A DNA stretch of 64,000 nucleotides from Bacteroidales bacterium GP1 (GCA_001701105.1 DAAI01000009.1:55827-119826); one strand, 5' to 3'. Positions 8,747 through 17,188 are shown, numbered from the stretch's first letter. Notes: generated by a model not told the origin, from the sequence alone. Program-made: numbers and translations.

Positions 8747-10780
8747 TCATCTGGTTATACATTTCCGGGTGTGAACGGTATTATCTGAATATGTCACCCT
8801 CTTAATCGATATCCCTTTCGGTGCTTTCATCAGTCGCCGGCCAGAAAGATCATAATATTCAATTGATACCGGGAAAATGCTTTCTGCGATCTCATTTATT
8901 CCGGAACCGGGCACAGCCGCTTCCATTGCTGCCCGAATTTCATTTGTAGCGGCTGTATAGAGGGTTGGAGATGTAGATACGAATCCTTCATATTTATCGA
9001 TTACCCTTTTGAGCTCAACGACTGACGCCTCCGCTCCACGCTCATCCTTGATAGACTCATATAGGGATTTTGCGGCCGCATGATATCTTAGGAATGTGCC
9101 TTTGTATCTTTCCGCGGCCGAGGTAGCTGAACAAAGCATTATATTACCAAATATCACGGCATTCCACCCTTCTGTCATTGCAAAATTAATCAGATAATCG
9201 GCCTCTGTCGTAATTGAAAATTCCAATTCATGGGAGGTTGAGCCGACAATTGGTTTACTGCTGTCCTCATCCTGATTGCCGGACGAAGGCAGATTGCCGA
9301 ATCTATGCACAGGATCTCCATTCAGATTATTTACGGCAAATTCAAATTTGGAATTGGCATTCATGGTTCCCGGATTCCAAAATATTGAGTTGAATGTGAT
9401 GGTATATTCCCCCTCTTTCAGATGCAGACGATGATCATCATATTTTCCATAAGTAATGTCACATCGGTCGAAATTTCTCGCGCTTAGGTAGAATCCTTCT
9501 GAAAAATCACCACCCTGAGGGAAATATTTCATCCGTGCACATCCGGTGTTGGCCTCTCCGGAGCCTTTCTCATCTTTATCTCCGTTTGAGGAATGATGAA
9601 TGCGATACCAGCCGGTTGGGATTCCTTCGCCCACTAACCCCTGCTCCGCTCTCCAATTCGGAGCAAAAATGGTATCAATGGCAAGATGCTCGCCTACTTC
9701 CTCAACTCCTATGACATAAGTTGCGTTGAATTTCTTCAATATCCCCCCGTTTTCCCCCTTTACGTTACCAATATTTAGTTTATATGTGCCTTTGATGAGA
9801 GTTTTATCGGAAGGCATTGTCAAGGTCAGACCGCCGTTAGAGGAAAGGGCGACTTCCAGATTACATTCATCTTTCGAGCTTTTCAATGAAGCTGTAACCC
9901 CGGTTGCTTCCACCTTCTCATTAAAATCCACATTAACCGTCAATCCGGATTCAGGAAGATCAAACGAGCCGTCCTCAGGATCGATTCGTGTTACTTTCGG
10001 AGCATCAGGTCCGAGACTCCAACGGTTCATAAAGTTCCATGCTTCGCTTGCCGTGATTGCAAAGTTCGGATCTTCCGACTGCCAGTGCCCCTTGCCATCG
10101 AACGCCATAAGGGCTACTTCTACTCCGTCAAGTCCGTCAAGCCAGCGGGAGAGTTTCGTATTCATATGTCCGTAAGGATTTGTTACATTAGGCGTCGTGT
10201 TACATTTATTCCGGTCAATCCACGCATCCAAAGTGGGTTGAACTCCAGAAAAAACGCATACATCATCTCCTGTACCATGAAAGTGCATGATCGGAACAGG
10301 ACGAGAACTCACTGCTTTCTTCTCTCCCATCGGGTATCCGCTTACTGGACAGAAAGCAGCAATGTGTTCAGGAATCATGTTAGCACAATGGTATGTGAAC
10401 ATACCTCCCATGGAGAATCCTGTGAGATAGACCCGATTCCTGTTGATATTGTAGTCCTGCGCCATTTTGTCGATTATGGCAAGAACATAGTTAGTGTCAC
10501 GTGTACCTCCTATATCCCATGCATTATTTATTCCATTTGGAAATACAAGCAGGAAATTGGCAGTATCCGCTACGGCTGCCCACTTAGAATTGTTGTTATG
10601 CCAGTCGGCACTCTGGTTCATACCATGGCAGGCGATTACGAGAGGGGCATTGTCAGGGAGATTCTGCGGCTTATGCAATAAATAAGTACGCGACTGACCG
10701 TTTACAGTCATTGTCTCTAATGCCCAAGCCGGAGCGACTGTGAGCAATGTAAGGAGCAGGGTTAATAGCTTTTGTTTCAT
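8747..10780 (-). CDS. Secreted CE1-type esterase (feruloyl/acetyl-xylan esterase-like) with Ig-like and C-terminal sorting regions
   Basis: The 677-residue protein starts with a signal peptide ending around PAWA (residue 20). A PHB-depolymerase/feruloyl-esterase type alpha/beta hydrolase follows. It has the nucleophile in GFSMGG near residue 122, the likely acid in HGTGDD near residue 170, and the histidine in DGKGHW near residue 230. Next come a Big_5-like Ig domain (DPEDGSFDLPESGLTV...), a large beta-rich region of unknown role, and a C-terminus with YDLSGRRLMKAPKGISI. That last segment resembles the tails that many Bacteroidetes secreted enzymes carry. The neighbouring xylanase genes and GH95 suggest it removes ferulate or acetate from arabinoxylan. 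It is first in the operon with GH95. Confidence 0.88.
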   Translation of the reverse strand: MKQKLLTLLLTLLTVAPAWALETMTVNGQSRTYLLHKPQNLPDNAPLVIACHGMNQSADWHNNNSKWAAVADTANFLLVFPNGINNAWDIGGTRDTNYVLAIIDKMAQDYNINRNRVYLTGFSMGGMFTYHCANMIPEHIAAFCPVSGYPMGEKKAVSSRPVPIMHFHGTGDDVCVFSGVQPTLDAWIDRNKCNTTPNVTNPYGHMNTKLSRWLDGLDGVEVALMAFDGKGHWQSEDPNFAITASEAWNFMNRWSLGPDAPKVTRIDPEDGSFDLPESGLTVNVDFNEKVEATGVTASLKSSKDECNLEVALSSNGGLTLTMPSDKTLIKGTYKLNIGNVKGENGGILKKFNATYVIGVEEVGEHLAIDTIFAPNWRAEQGLVGEGIPTGWYRIHHSSNGDKDEKGSGEANTGCARMKYFPQGGDFSEGFYLSARNFDRCDITYGKYDDHRLHLKEGEYTITFNSIFWNPGTMNANSKFEFAVNNLNGDPVHRFGNLPSSGNQDEDSSKPIVGSTSHELEFSITTEADYLINFAMTEGWNAVIFGNIMLCSATSAAERYKGTFLRYHAAAKSLYESIKDERGAEASVVELKRVIDKYEGFVSTSPTLYTAATNEIRAAMEAAVPGSGINEIAESIFPVSIEYYDLSGRRLMKAPKGISIKRVTYSDNTVHTRKCITR

Positions 10781-10797
10781 ATCATAATTATTTTTTG

Positions 10798-10805
10798 CAA
10801 AATTA
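10798..10805 (-). promoter_or_regulatory. -7 box of the esterase-GH95 operon
   Basis: Minus-strand TAATTTTG lies 18 bases upstream of the esterase ATG. No TTG box is seen at the usual distance. Confidence 0.4.
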
Positions 10806-10993
10806 ATAAATATGCTTATACAACACTATCCGACATCTTTTAATACATTGGCTTTATGTAACCCCATTTTTTCTCATGTCTCAAATTCTTTCAATTCCGT
10901 ATCACCTATATCGAATACATTCTCCTGTCTAAATGAAATGAATGCACCATAACCTTATCCTGAGTGCTTTGATTGATATGAAATGTTATTTTA
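10806..10993. other. Divergent spacer between the esterase and DUF1015 genes
   Basis: The 341 bases between 10780 and 11122 hold the two facing promoters and otherwise AT-rich sequence. I see no ORF, RNA fold or repeat worth naming in it. Confidence 0.5.
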
Positions 10994-11025
10994 TTTGGAA
11001 ATATCCTACGGAGTTGCTAATTTTG
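10994..11025 (+). promoter_or_regulatory. Promoter of the DUF1015 gene
   Basis: TTTG (10994-10997), 20 bases, then TAATTTTG (11018-11025): a close fit to the Bacteroidetes consensus. The predicted leader is about 90 bases. Confidence 0.65.
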
Positions 11026-11121
11026 CATTGCGATAAAAGAAAGGAACTCCCTTTTTGATACGCAATTCTATAACCCCTCAAAAAATCAGTTAACTCACAA
11101 TAACTTAAATCTAATAACCAA

Positions 11122-12366
11122 ATGGCAAGAGTTAAACCATTCAAAGGTGTCCGTCCTCCAAAAGAGATGGTGGAAGAAGTGGCAAGCCGCCCCTACGACG
11201 TACTTAACAGCGACGAAGCTCGCGCCGAGGCAGAAGGCAATCCCAAGAGCCTTTATCATATCATCAAACCGGAAATCGACTTTGAAGTTGGTTTCGATGA
11301 ACATCATCCCGCCGTATACGACAAAGCTGTCGAAAATTTCAACAAATTCCAAAAGGAAGGCTGGTTGCGCCAGGATGAGAAGGAGAGTTACTATATTTAC
11401 GCCCAGACTATGGACGGACGTACTCAATATGGCTTTGTAATAGGAGCATGGGTACCCGATTATATGGAAGGACGCATCAAGAAGCATGAGCTTACCCGCC
11501 GTGATAAGGAAGAAGACCGCATGAAGCATGTTCGTTGCAACAACGCAAACATCGAACCCGTATTCTTCGCATTCCCCGACAATGAAGTTCTCGAGGAGAT
11601 TATCCGCAAGGTAACTAAAGAGACTCCCGAATATGATTTCGTGGCTCCCGACGGTTTCGGCCATACCCTATGGGTAATAAACGACGATGAAACTATCAAG
11701 CGAATCACAGAAGAATTTGAAAAGATTCCGAACCTCTACATCGCCGACGGTCACCATCGTTCAGCCGCCGCCGCTCTTGTGGGAGCCGAAAAGGCCAACA
11801 ACAATGAAAATCACCGTGGTGATGAGGAATATAACTACTTCATGGCTGTTGCATTCCCGGCATCGCATCTCAGGATTATCGACTATAACCGAGTGGTGAA
11901 GGATCTCAATGGAATGACTCCGGAGGAATTCCTTGCCAAGTTGGCACAAAACTTTGTTGTAGAGGAGAAGGGTACTGAAATATATACCCCTGCCGCTCTC
12001 CATAATTTCTCTCTTTACCTTGACGGCAAATGGTACTCCTTGACCGCTAAACCCGGCACATACAATGACAGCGACCCGATCGGCGTTCTTGATGTGACCG
12101 TTTCCAGCGATCTCATCCTCCACGATTTGCTCGGAATAACCGATCTCCGGAGTGACAAACGCATCGACTTCGTAGGAGGAATCCGGGGTCTCGGCGAGCT
12201 GAAACGCCGTGTTGATTCAGGGGAAATGGCAATGGCTCTTGCATTATACCCCGTGACTATGCAACAGCTCATGGATATAGCGGATTCCGGGAATATCATG
12301 CCTCCCAAGACTACCTGGTTTGAACCTAAACTCCGTTCAGGCCTCGTGATTCACAAGCTCGACTGA
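11122..12366 (+). CDS. DUF1015 family protein (ParB/SerK-like fold)
   Basis: The 414-residue cytoplasmic protein opens MARVKPFKGVRPPKEMVEEVASRPYDVL, the standard start of DUF1015 proteins. It carries the conserved YIADGHHRSAAA segment (Asp209, His211, His212), which resembles the DGHHR motif of ParB-type and ADP-dependent serine kinase (SerK) proteins. In many Bacteroidetes this gene sits next to serC and serA, which suggests a role around serine or phosphoserine. Here neither gene is adjacent. The gene has its own promoter and is followed by a hairpin. The family assignment is firm; the enzymatic role is inference. Confidence 0.85.
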   Translation: MARVKPFKGVRPPKEMVEEVASRPYDVLNSDEARAEAEGNPKSLYHIIKPEIDFEVGFDEHHPAVYDKAVENFNKFQKEGWLRQDEKESYYIYAQTMDGRTQYGFVIGAWVPDYMEGRIKKHELTRRDKEEDRMKHVRCNNANIEPVFFAFPDNEVLEEIIRKVTKETPEYDFVAPDGFGHTLWVINDDETIKRITEEFEKIPNLYIADGHHRSAAAALVGAEKANNNENHRGDEEYNYFMAVAFPASHLRIIDYNRVVKDLNGMTPEEFLAKLAQNFVVEEKGTEIYTPAALHNFSLYLDGKWYSLTAKPGTYNDSDPIGVLDVTVSSDLILHDLLGITDLRSDKRIDFVGGIRGLGELKRRVDSGEMAMALALYPVTMQQLMDIADSGNIMPPKTTWFEPKLRSGLVIHKLD

Positions 12367-12374
12367 TACTTCAT

Positions 12375-12402
12375 CCTGCGTGGCGGTTGCCTGCCACGCA
12401 GG
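12375..12402 (+). terminator. GC-rich hairpin between the DUF1015 and C45 hydrolase genes
   Basis: CCTGCGTGGC pairs perfectly with GCCACGCAGG around an 8-base loop, nine bases after the DUF1015 stop. The tract that follows is AT-rich (AACTTAATATTA) without a T run, so it may terminate partly or protect an upstream mRNA end. Confidence 0.5.
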
Positions 12403-12422
12403 AACTTAATATTACCCTTGTC

Positions 12423-13571
12423 ATGCGAATAATCCCGTTGTTATCCATAATTCTTATTTTATTAGCATCTTCTTTTGAGGCATTAGGATGCACGTCTGCT
12501 ATTATTTCTGCTAAACTGAATCCTACGGGACGCCCCATCCTATGGAAACATAGAGACACAAGCAATACGGATAATAAAATAGAATATGTCGCACCGGAAA
12601 AGGGAGAATATGGATATGTGGCTCTATTCAATGCTGCCGACAGGAAACTGAAGGAGGCCTGGATGGGGATGAATGAGGTTGGTTTCGCAGTTATGAACAC
12701 AGCTTCCTACAACATTAAGGACGACAAGGTGGCCGAATCGAAAATGGATAAGGAAGGTTTTCTCATGACAAAAGCATTGAAGACCTGCCGAACAGTTGAT
12801 GACTTTGCAGAGCTACTTGATAAATATCCACGCCCAATGGGAGTGGAGGCCAATTTTGGCGTAATCGACGCATCCGGCGAAGGTGCTTATTTTGAAACAA
12901 ATAATCATTCATATAAACGATTTAACCTTAAGGACTCAGAAAAAGGGATCCTGGTGAGGACTAACTACAGTCATTCAGGAAGGCCAAACGAAGGGTATGG
13001 TTTCATCAGGGAAGCCAATGCTGAAAATATGCTACAACCCTATGTGGATGAAGAGGCTGTAACTCCTGAAGTGCTTACCGAGTATCTCAGCCGCACCTTC
13101 TATCATGACGGCACCAAGCACGACTATTCATATGATGGCGATAAAAGTCTTAAAGATGAGGATTTCATTCCCCGCTTTAAATCCACCGCCACCATCGCCA
13201 TAGAAGGTTGCCGTCCACTTAAAAATTCTGAAGTCGCCGATTCCTCTTTTGTATCCCAAGAATATATAATGTGGACAGGTTTGGGATATCCTCCTGTTGC
13301 CGAGATAAAGGCCGTAAGATGTCAGCAGGATGGCATTGACGAGGGATTGCAAGGAGATTCCACCACCGGGCATTCCCGGCTTGCTGATGAAGCTAAGCGC
13401 AAGCGTGATGAAGTGTTTGGAGCAGGAAAACCAGGGAAAATAAAATACATCGACATGACATTACTATATGATCCAGATGGATCAGGGTATGTTCAGCAAC
13501 TCCGGTCTAAGAATCACGACACATACGTGCGAGAATCCGCTTTAAGAGATGCGAGATCCCGGAAAAATTAG
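12423..13571 (+). CDS. C45-type Ntn hydrolase (acyltransferase/amidase family), exported
   Basis: The protein resembles the peptidase C45 / isopenicillin-N acyltransferase-like group of N-terminal-nucleophile hydrolases, which cleave or transfer linear amide bonds. From the ATG at 12423 it has a hydrophobic signal (RIIPLLSIILILLASSFEALG) ending right before Cys23 in GCTSAII. That cysteine is followed by the GRPILWKHRDT segment typical of the family, so export would leave the catalytic cysteine as residue 1. The alternative ATG at 12387 lies inside the upstream hairpin and is unlikely. An internal segment VEANFGVIDASGEGAYFET supports the Ntn fold. The substrate is unknown. It leads a tight row of four genes ending in dprA. 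Confidence 0.8.
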   Translation: MRIIPLLSIILILLASSFEALGCTSAIISAKLNPTGRPILWKHRDTSNTDNKIEYVAPEKGEYGYVALFNAADRKLKEAWMGMNEVGFAVMNTASYNIKDDKVAESKMDKEGFLMTKALKTCRTVDDFAELLDKYPRPMGVEANFGVIDASGEGAYFETNNHSYKRFNLKDSEKGILVRTNYSHSGRPNEGYGFIREANAENMLQPYVDEEAVTPEVLTEYLSRTFYHDGTKHDYSYDGDKSLKDEDFIPRFKSTATIAIEGCRPLKNSEVADSSFVSQEYIMWTGLGYPPVAEIKAVRCQQDGIDEGLQGDSTTGHSRLADEAKRKRDEVFGAGKPGKIKYIDMTLLYDPDGSGYVQQLRSKNHDTYVRESALRDARSRKN

Positions 13572-14127
13572 CGAAATCCATCGAATGGACTCCGGCCGAT
13601 TTGCGTCAGAGCTTTTCATCCGCTTCATGCCGTGGTGGGCATGGATTATAGCAGCCATTGGTGTTGTCGGAATCTTTCTCGGCTTAATATTTGATCTGCG
13701 GATTGCATTAATGGCCTTGATGGTGGTATTGATAATCATGCCCATGATCATCGGTTTGCTTTATTACGTTCACGCATTAAGCAGAGAATGCTTCATCAAT
13801 CGATTGGCGCATACAGTTGCCGTAAGGGATAATAATCTTATCGTTACGCTCTATATACGTGAGGCAAAAGATAATGAAGCAGAGCAGTCGGCTGATAATC
13901 CTACCGATAGTAAAAAAGAAAAGGAACCGGGAAAAGACGACTGCAGGACTCGCGAAGAAGTATTCACACCTCGTGAAATTAAAGGGTGGGAGCTAAAACC
14001 GTCGGGCGGGTACATATCTTTGGCAGGAAAGAATAAAGGATTCCTGTATGTACCCTTCGACGCATTCGATGATGATGGCGATTTTAAGGAATTAGGAGAA
14101 TGGGTCGACAGGATTAAAACTTCATGA
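13549..14127 (+). CDS. Small membrane protein of unknown function (YcxB-like C-terminus possible)
   Basis: I do not recognise a family with confidence. Two adjacent hydrophobic helices (about residues 27-75, FMPWWAWIIAAIGVVGIFLG and the next stretch) are followed by a soluble domain. That domain has an acidic/lysine-rich loop (KDNEAEQSADNPTDSKKEKE, residues ~106-125) and a C-terminal segment ending FKELGEWVDRI. The layout resembles YcxB-type proteins, where strands follow two helices. The first ATG overlaps the C45 gene by 23 bases; an ATG at 13585 (MDSGRF) would remove the overlap. The next gene begins one base after this stop, so translation is probably coupled. Confidence 0.7.
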   Translation: MRDPGKISEIHRMDSGRFASELFIRFMPWWAWIIAAIGVVGIFLGLIFDLRIALMALMVVLIIMPMIIGLLYYVHALSRECFINRLAHTVAVRDNNLIVTLYIREAKDNEAEQSADNPTDSKKEKEPGKDDCRTREEVFTPREIKGWELKPSGGYISLAGKNKGFLYVPFDAFDDDGDFKELGEWVDRIKTS

Positions 14128-14128
14128 T

Positions 14129-14551
14129 ATGAGAATATTAAAAGATAGCCGTAAGAAATATTGTTTCATAATGGATATGGAGGTCAGGGACTATGAGCTT
14201 GATTGCGAACAAATAGTCAATAATGCGAACTACCTTCATTATATGGAGCATACCCGCCATAAATTTTGCAGTGATGCCGGACTGTCGTTCATAGCAATGC
14301 ATAATTCGGGTCTTGATGTTGTTGTGCGCAAAATCGAGGTAGAATATAAATCTTCATTGAAAGGGGGCGACACATTTATAAGCTGCCTGAGACTCGAGCG
14401 GCGCGGAGCACGGTTCATATTCCATCAGGATATAATTAAATCAAATGGCGAAGTCTGTGCGGAAGGCATTGTGACCGTTGTTGTCCTGAAAGGGGGTAAA
14501 TTAAGCAGGGGCGACGAATTGATGTCGGTTTTCGGAAAATATATCCGTTAG
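14129..14551 (+). CDS. Acyl-CoA thioesterase, hotdog fold (YbgC/FadM/4HBT-like)
   Basis: At 140 residues it has the single-hotdog-domain length. The active-site region reads EVRDYELDCEQIVNNANYLHYMEHTRHKF, matching the family pattern in which an Asp is followed by VNN and a Tyr. The histidine that often precedes VNN is isoleucine here, as in some Bacteroidetes members. It should hydrolyse medium or long acyl-CoA, or aromatic acyl-CoA, in the cytoplasm. The start at 14129 is preferred over the ATG at 14171 because the residues KKYCFIMDMEV align with the usual first strand. It lies one base after the membrane protein gene and six before dprA. Confidence 0.82.
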   Translation: MRILKDSRKKYCFIMDMEVRDYELDCEQIVNNANYLHYMEHTRHKFCSDAGLSFIAMHNSGLDVVVRKIEVEYKSSLKGGDTFISCLRLERRGARFIFHQDIIKSNGEVCAEGIVTVVVLKGGKLSRGDELMSVFGKYIR

Positions 14552-14557
14552 CATATC

Positions 14558-15673
14558 ATGGACGATGCATTGATCGAAAAGGTCGCAATATCATTGACTC
14601 CGGGAGCTTCCGCCGCTATTGTAAGGGCCATGGAGGAGAATTGCGTGGGACTTGATGATTTTTTCAGTCTCGGGATGCGGCAATTGACCGAGAGATTGGG
14701 AGCTACCCGCAAATTACGCATCGAAGATTCAGCCCGTCAGGAAGCGTTGATAAAAGCAAGAAAGGAAGTCGATTTCATGCATCGCCATAATATCAGGGGC
14801 TTCTTTCTCGGTGATGATGATTATCCTCCTCTTCTTGCGGAATTGCATGATGCCCCTGTGATGCTTTATGTGCTCGGTGATGCCGATTTGGATCCGGAAC
14901 ACTCTCTGGCTTTAGTAGGCACACGCCGTTGCACCCAATACGGCTCCTCCTTCGTAAATGGATTTTTGGCTGATATGGCCATATATTTCCCGGAGCTGAT
15001 GGTGGTGAGCGGCCTCGCATTCGGTATAGACGCCACAGCTCATATATACTCAATTGAAAATCATCTTCCTACCGTGGCCGTTCTCGCGCATGGACTCGAC
15101 ATGATATATCCTGCCCAGAATCGGGATTTAGGCAAAAGAATACTAAATTCCGGTGGCGCTCTGGTTTCGGAATATCCCTCAGGCACAACTCCCTACCGAA
15201 ATAATTTCCTTCTGCGCAACCGTATTGTGGCCGGACTCGCGGAACTTACCATAGTAGTGGAATCAGAAATTAAAGGCGGTGCCATGAACACTGCCAATCA
15301 GGCTTTTATAAATAATAGAGAGGTTATGGCGCTGCCGGGAAGAGCCACCGATCCGATGAGTAGCGGATGCAATCACTTGATTAGAAAGCAAAAAGCGCAG
15401 TTATTGACAAGTGCCGCTGATATTATTGAAATGCTCGGCTGGAAACCTCTTGATATGAAGGAATTGCCGAAAGAGCGCAATTTATTTCCGGAATTGGAAG
15501 GAATTGCTTCACAAATTTATTCAATCATGCGTGAAGAATCTGCACCTATCACTGCCGATCAGCTGAAACTTAGACTGGGAATAAAAATAAAAGAATTGAT
15601 TTCTACTCTAAGCGAAATGGAATTTGATGGGATTATAAATAAACTTCCCGGTGCCCGCTACGAATTAGCATGA
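14558..15673 (+). CDS. dprA: DNA-processing protein DprA (Smf)
   Basis: DprA binds incoming single-stranded DNA during natural transformation and loads RecA. It is also widespread in bacteria not known to be competent. The 371-residue protein has an N-terminal helical/SAM-like region (residues 1-65). The Rossmann-type DNA-binding domain has LALVGTRRCTQYG near 125, VVSGLAFGIDATAH near 150-165 and AVLAHGLDMIYPAQN near 175-190, followed by LRNRIVAGLAELTIVVE. A C-terminal winged helix (APITADQLKLRLGIKIKELI) completes it. It ends a four-gene run. Its stop codon lies inside an inverted repeat that probably terminates the convergent gene. Confidence 0.95.
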   Translation: MDDALIEKVAISLTPGASAAIVRAMEENCVGLDDFFSLGMRQLTERLGATRKLRIEDSARQEALIKARKEVDFMHRHNIRGFFLGDDDYPPLLAELHDAPVMLYVLGDADLDPEHSLALVGTRRCTQYGSSFVNGFLADMAIYFPELMVVSGLAFGIDATAHIYSIENHLPTVAVLAHGLDMIYPAQNRDLGKRILNSGGALVSEYPSGTTPYRNNFLLRNRIVAGLAELTIVVESEIKGGAMNTANQAFINNREVMALPGRATDPMSSGCNHLIRKQKAQLLTSAADIIEMLGWKPLDMKELPKERNLFPELEGIASQIYSIMREESAPITADQLKLRLGIKIKELISTLSEMEFDGIINKLPGARYELA

Positions 15674-15682
15674 CCGGGAAGT
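15643..15682 (-). terminator. Terminator of the nucleoside phosphorylase gene, overlapping the dprA stop
   Basis: ACTTCCCGGT (15643-15652) pairs perfectly with ACCGGGAAGT (15673-15682). Read leftwards the hairpin is followed by TTATTTATAAT. The dprA stop codon (15671-15673) touches the right arm. Confidence 0.5.
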
Positions 15683-15720
15683 AACCGACCGGTTGAATTA
15701 TACTTATTTACAAATTATTA

Positions 15721-16614
15721 TCAATAAGGCAATTCCACCATTCTATCCAGAACAGTCTCCACAAGATTACGGAGTCTTGGCTTATAATCGGTATCAGCCT
15801 TATTGGCTCTGCGCTCTGCTATGATACAACATACTGTCATGGCCCGATGGCCTAATAGTTTTGCCATCCCTTGAAGACAAGCCGATTCCATCTCAAAATT
15901 GGTTATCGGTCGTCCATCATATCGGAAACTCTCAATCTTCTCGTTAAGATTAGGATCAGCCAGTTTCAACCTCACTTGCCGCCCTTGCGGGGCATAAAAC
16001 CCAACAGCTGCTATAGTATAGCCACGCATCATATCATCGCGCCCGATGCAGGCTACAAGTTCCCTATCTGCCTCTACAGTATAGGGTGCGGCCCATGTCT
16101 TGTTCCAGCCGGTATGCGCCATAAACTTATGCTCAAAATCAAGGTCGCATACTTTATCACGGTCTGCATAGAAATTCAGGATACCGTCAAATCCAGTGCC
16201 TTTTTCAGCTATCACATAATCTCCTATGTGCAAATCTTCTTGCAAGGAGCCGGATGTTCCGATACGCACGATATTGAGTGTCCGATGGACAGGATTCTCC
16301 TTTCGTGTATTGAAATCGACATTGGCAAGAGCATCAAGCTCCGTAACTACGATCTCTATGTTATCCGGCCCGATACCATGTGAAATGCACATGATAGGCT
16401 TACCCTTATATGTGCCTCCGATTGCATGAAATTCACGGCTCTGCTCATCATAATCCTTAGTATCGAAATATGATGCCACCATGTCAACCCTGCCCGGATC
16501 ACCTACAAATATGATATTGTCACGCAATTGCTCCGGAGTAAGATGGATGTGAAAAGCACTTCCATCCTCATTTATTATTAGCTCCGACGGAGGTATGATT
16601 CTATCCTTTTCCAT
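15721..16614 (-). CDS. Nucleoside phosphorylase (uridine phosphorylase-like)
   Basis: It should cleave pyrimidine nucleosides with phosphate to free base and (deoxy)ribose 1-phosphate, for salvage in the cytoplasm. From the ATG at 16612-16614 (MEKDRIIPPSELIINEDG) it has 297 residues. The phosphate-binding loop FVGDPGRVD, the segment SHGIGPDNIEIVVTEL, RIGTSGSL and the ribose-binding NFEMESACLQG are all present. The last is the classic Met-Glu-Ser motif of the NP-I family. A longer frame extends 66 codons upstream but holds an isoleucine run and no homologous sequence, so it was rejected. Uridine specificity is inferred from overall resemblance. Confidence 0.88.
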   Translation of the reverse strand: MEKDRIIPPSELIINEDGSAFHIHLTPEQLRDNIIFVGDPGRVDMVASYFDTKDYDEQSREFHAIGGTYKGKPIMCISHGIGPDNIEIVVTELDALANVDFNTRKENPVHRTLNIVRIGTSGSLQEDLHIGDYVIAEKGTGFDGILNFYADRDKVCDLDFEHKFMAHTGWNKTWAAPYTVEADRELVACIGRDDMMRGYTIAAVGFYAPQGRQVRLKLADPNLNEKIESFRYDGRPITNFEMESACLQGMAKLLGHRAMTVCCIIAERRANKADTDYKPRLRNLVETVLDRMVELPY

Positions 16615-16771
16615 AATAATGATGATTATAATTATATAACAATTACAATCTCCATACGTTTCAGTCATTGTTAAAATTATCTGAACACTCGGCGAAATAT
16701 TGACACCGGGATTGATACGGAATGAAAAATATTCAAATCCACGGGATTTTTTCGTAAAGACAGATATAATA

Positions 16772-16803
16772 TTTGTCAGAACGAAAAAAAAGATGTAATT
16801 TTG
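16772..16803 (+). promoter_or_regulatory. Promoter of tRNA-Ser
   Basis: TTTG (16772-16775), 20 bases, TAATTTTG (16796-16803). It points at the tRNA 117 bases downstream. The stretch from 16615 to 16920 holds only this promoter and the primary-transcript leader; no protein gene is seen in it. Confidence 0.7.
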
Positions 16804-16920
16804 CAGACGCAAGAGAGCAATACAGAGGTAACCTATAACAACGCCCAGTTAGGATTCTAACCGAACGTAATGAATAGACATCCTTTGTCATCAGGTCTGA
16901 ATAAGAAAATCTACGACATT

Positions 16921-17009
16921 GGAAAGATGCCGGAGTGGTCGATCGGGACGGTCTCGAAAACCGTTGTACCCTTTGGGTACCCAGGGTTCGAATCCCTGTC
17001 TTTCCGCCA
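16921..17009 (+). tRNA. tRNA-Ser (anticodon CGA)
   Basis: This is a complete class II cloverleaf. The acceptor GGAAAGA (16921-16927) pairs with TCTTTCC (16999-17005), followed by discriminator G and an encoded CCA. The anticodon stem ACGGT/ACCGT encloses the loop CTCGAAA, giving anticodon CGA, which reads UCG. The long variable arm has TACCC-TTT-GGGTA, and the T arm is CAGGG-TTCGAAT-CCCTG. The folding leaves no doubt about identity. Confidence 0.97.
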
Positions 17010-17041
17010 TACAGCTTGAGCATCAAGTTGCAAGACAAAAT

Positions 17042-17079
17042 ACCCAATTTTACACCCGATTTTGGGAGTGAAATTGGGT
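17042..17079 (+). terminator. Hairpin downstream of tRNA-Ser
   Basis: ACCCAATTT (17042-17050) pairs with AAATTGGGT (17071-17079), with an inner CACCC/GGGAGTG element. No T run follows. It probably ends or shapes the tRNA precursor. Confidence 0.45.
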
Positions 17080-17188
17080 CTGTTGTATCAGGACTATAAT
17101 ATTACAATTAACATGCTGCATAATATGAATTATAATCCTGACCGATAAAAGATTATTAAGTATATCCTACTCAGAAACACCATATATT

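Noticed and set aside
16615..16812. N-terminal extension of the nucleoside phosphorylase
   Set aside because: The frame is open but encodes an isoleucine run and non-homologous residues; the family start fits the ATG at 16614.
16990..17100. Integration (att) site at the 3' end of tRNA-Ser
   Set aside because: tRNA ends are common targets, but no integrase, direct repeat of the tRNA end or foreign gene block follows; the neighbour is a GH51 gene.
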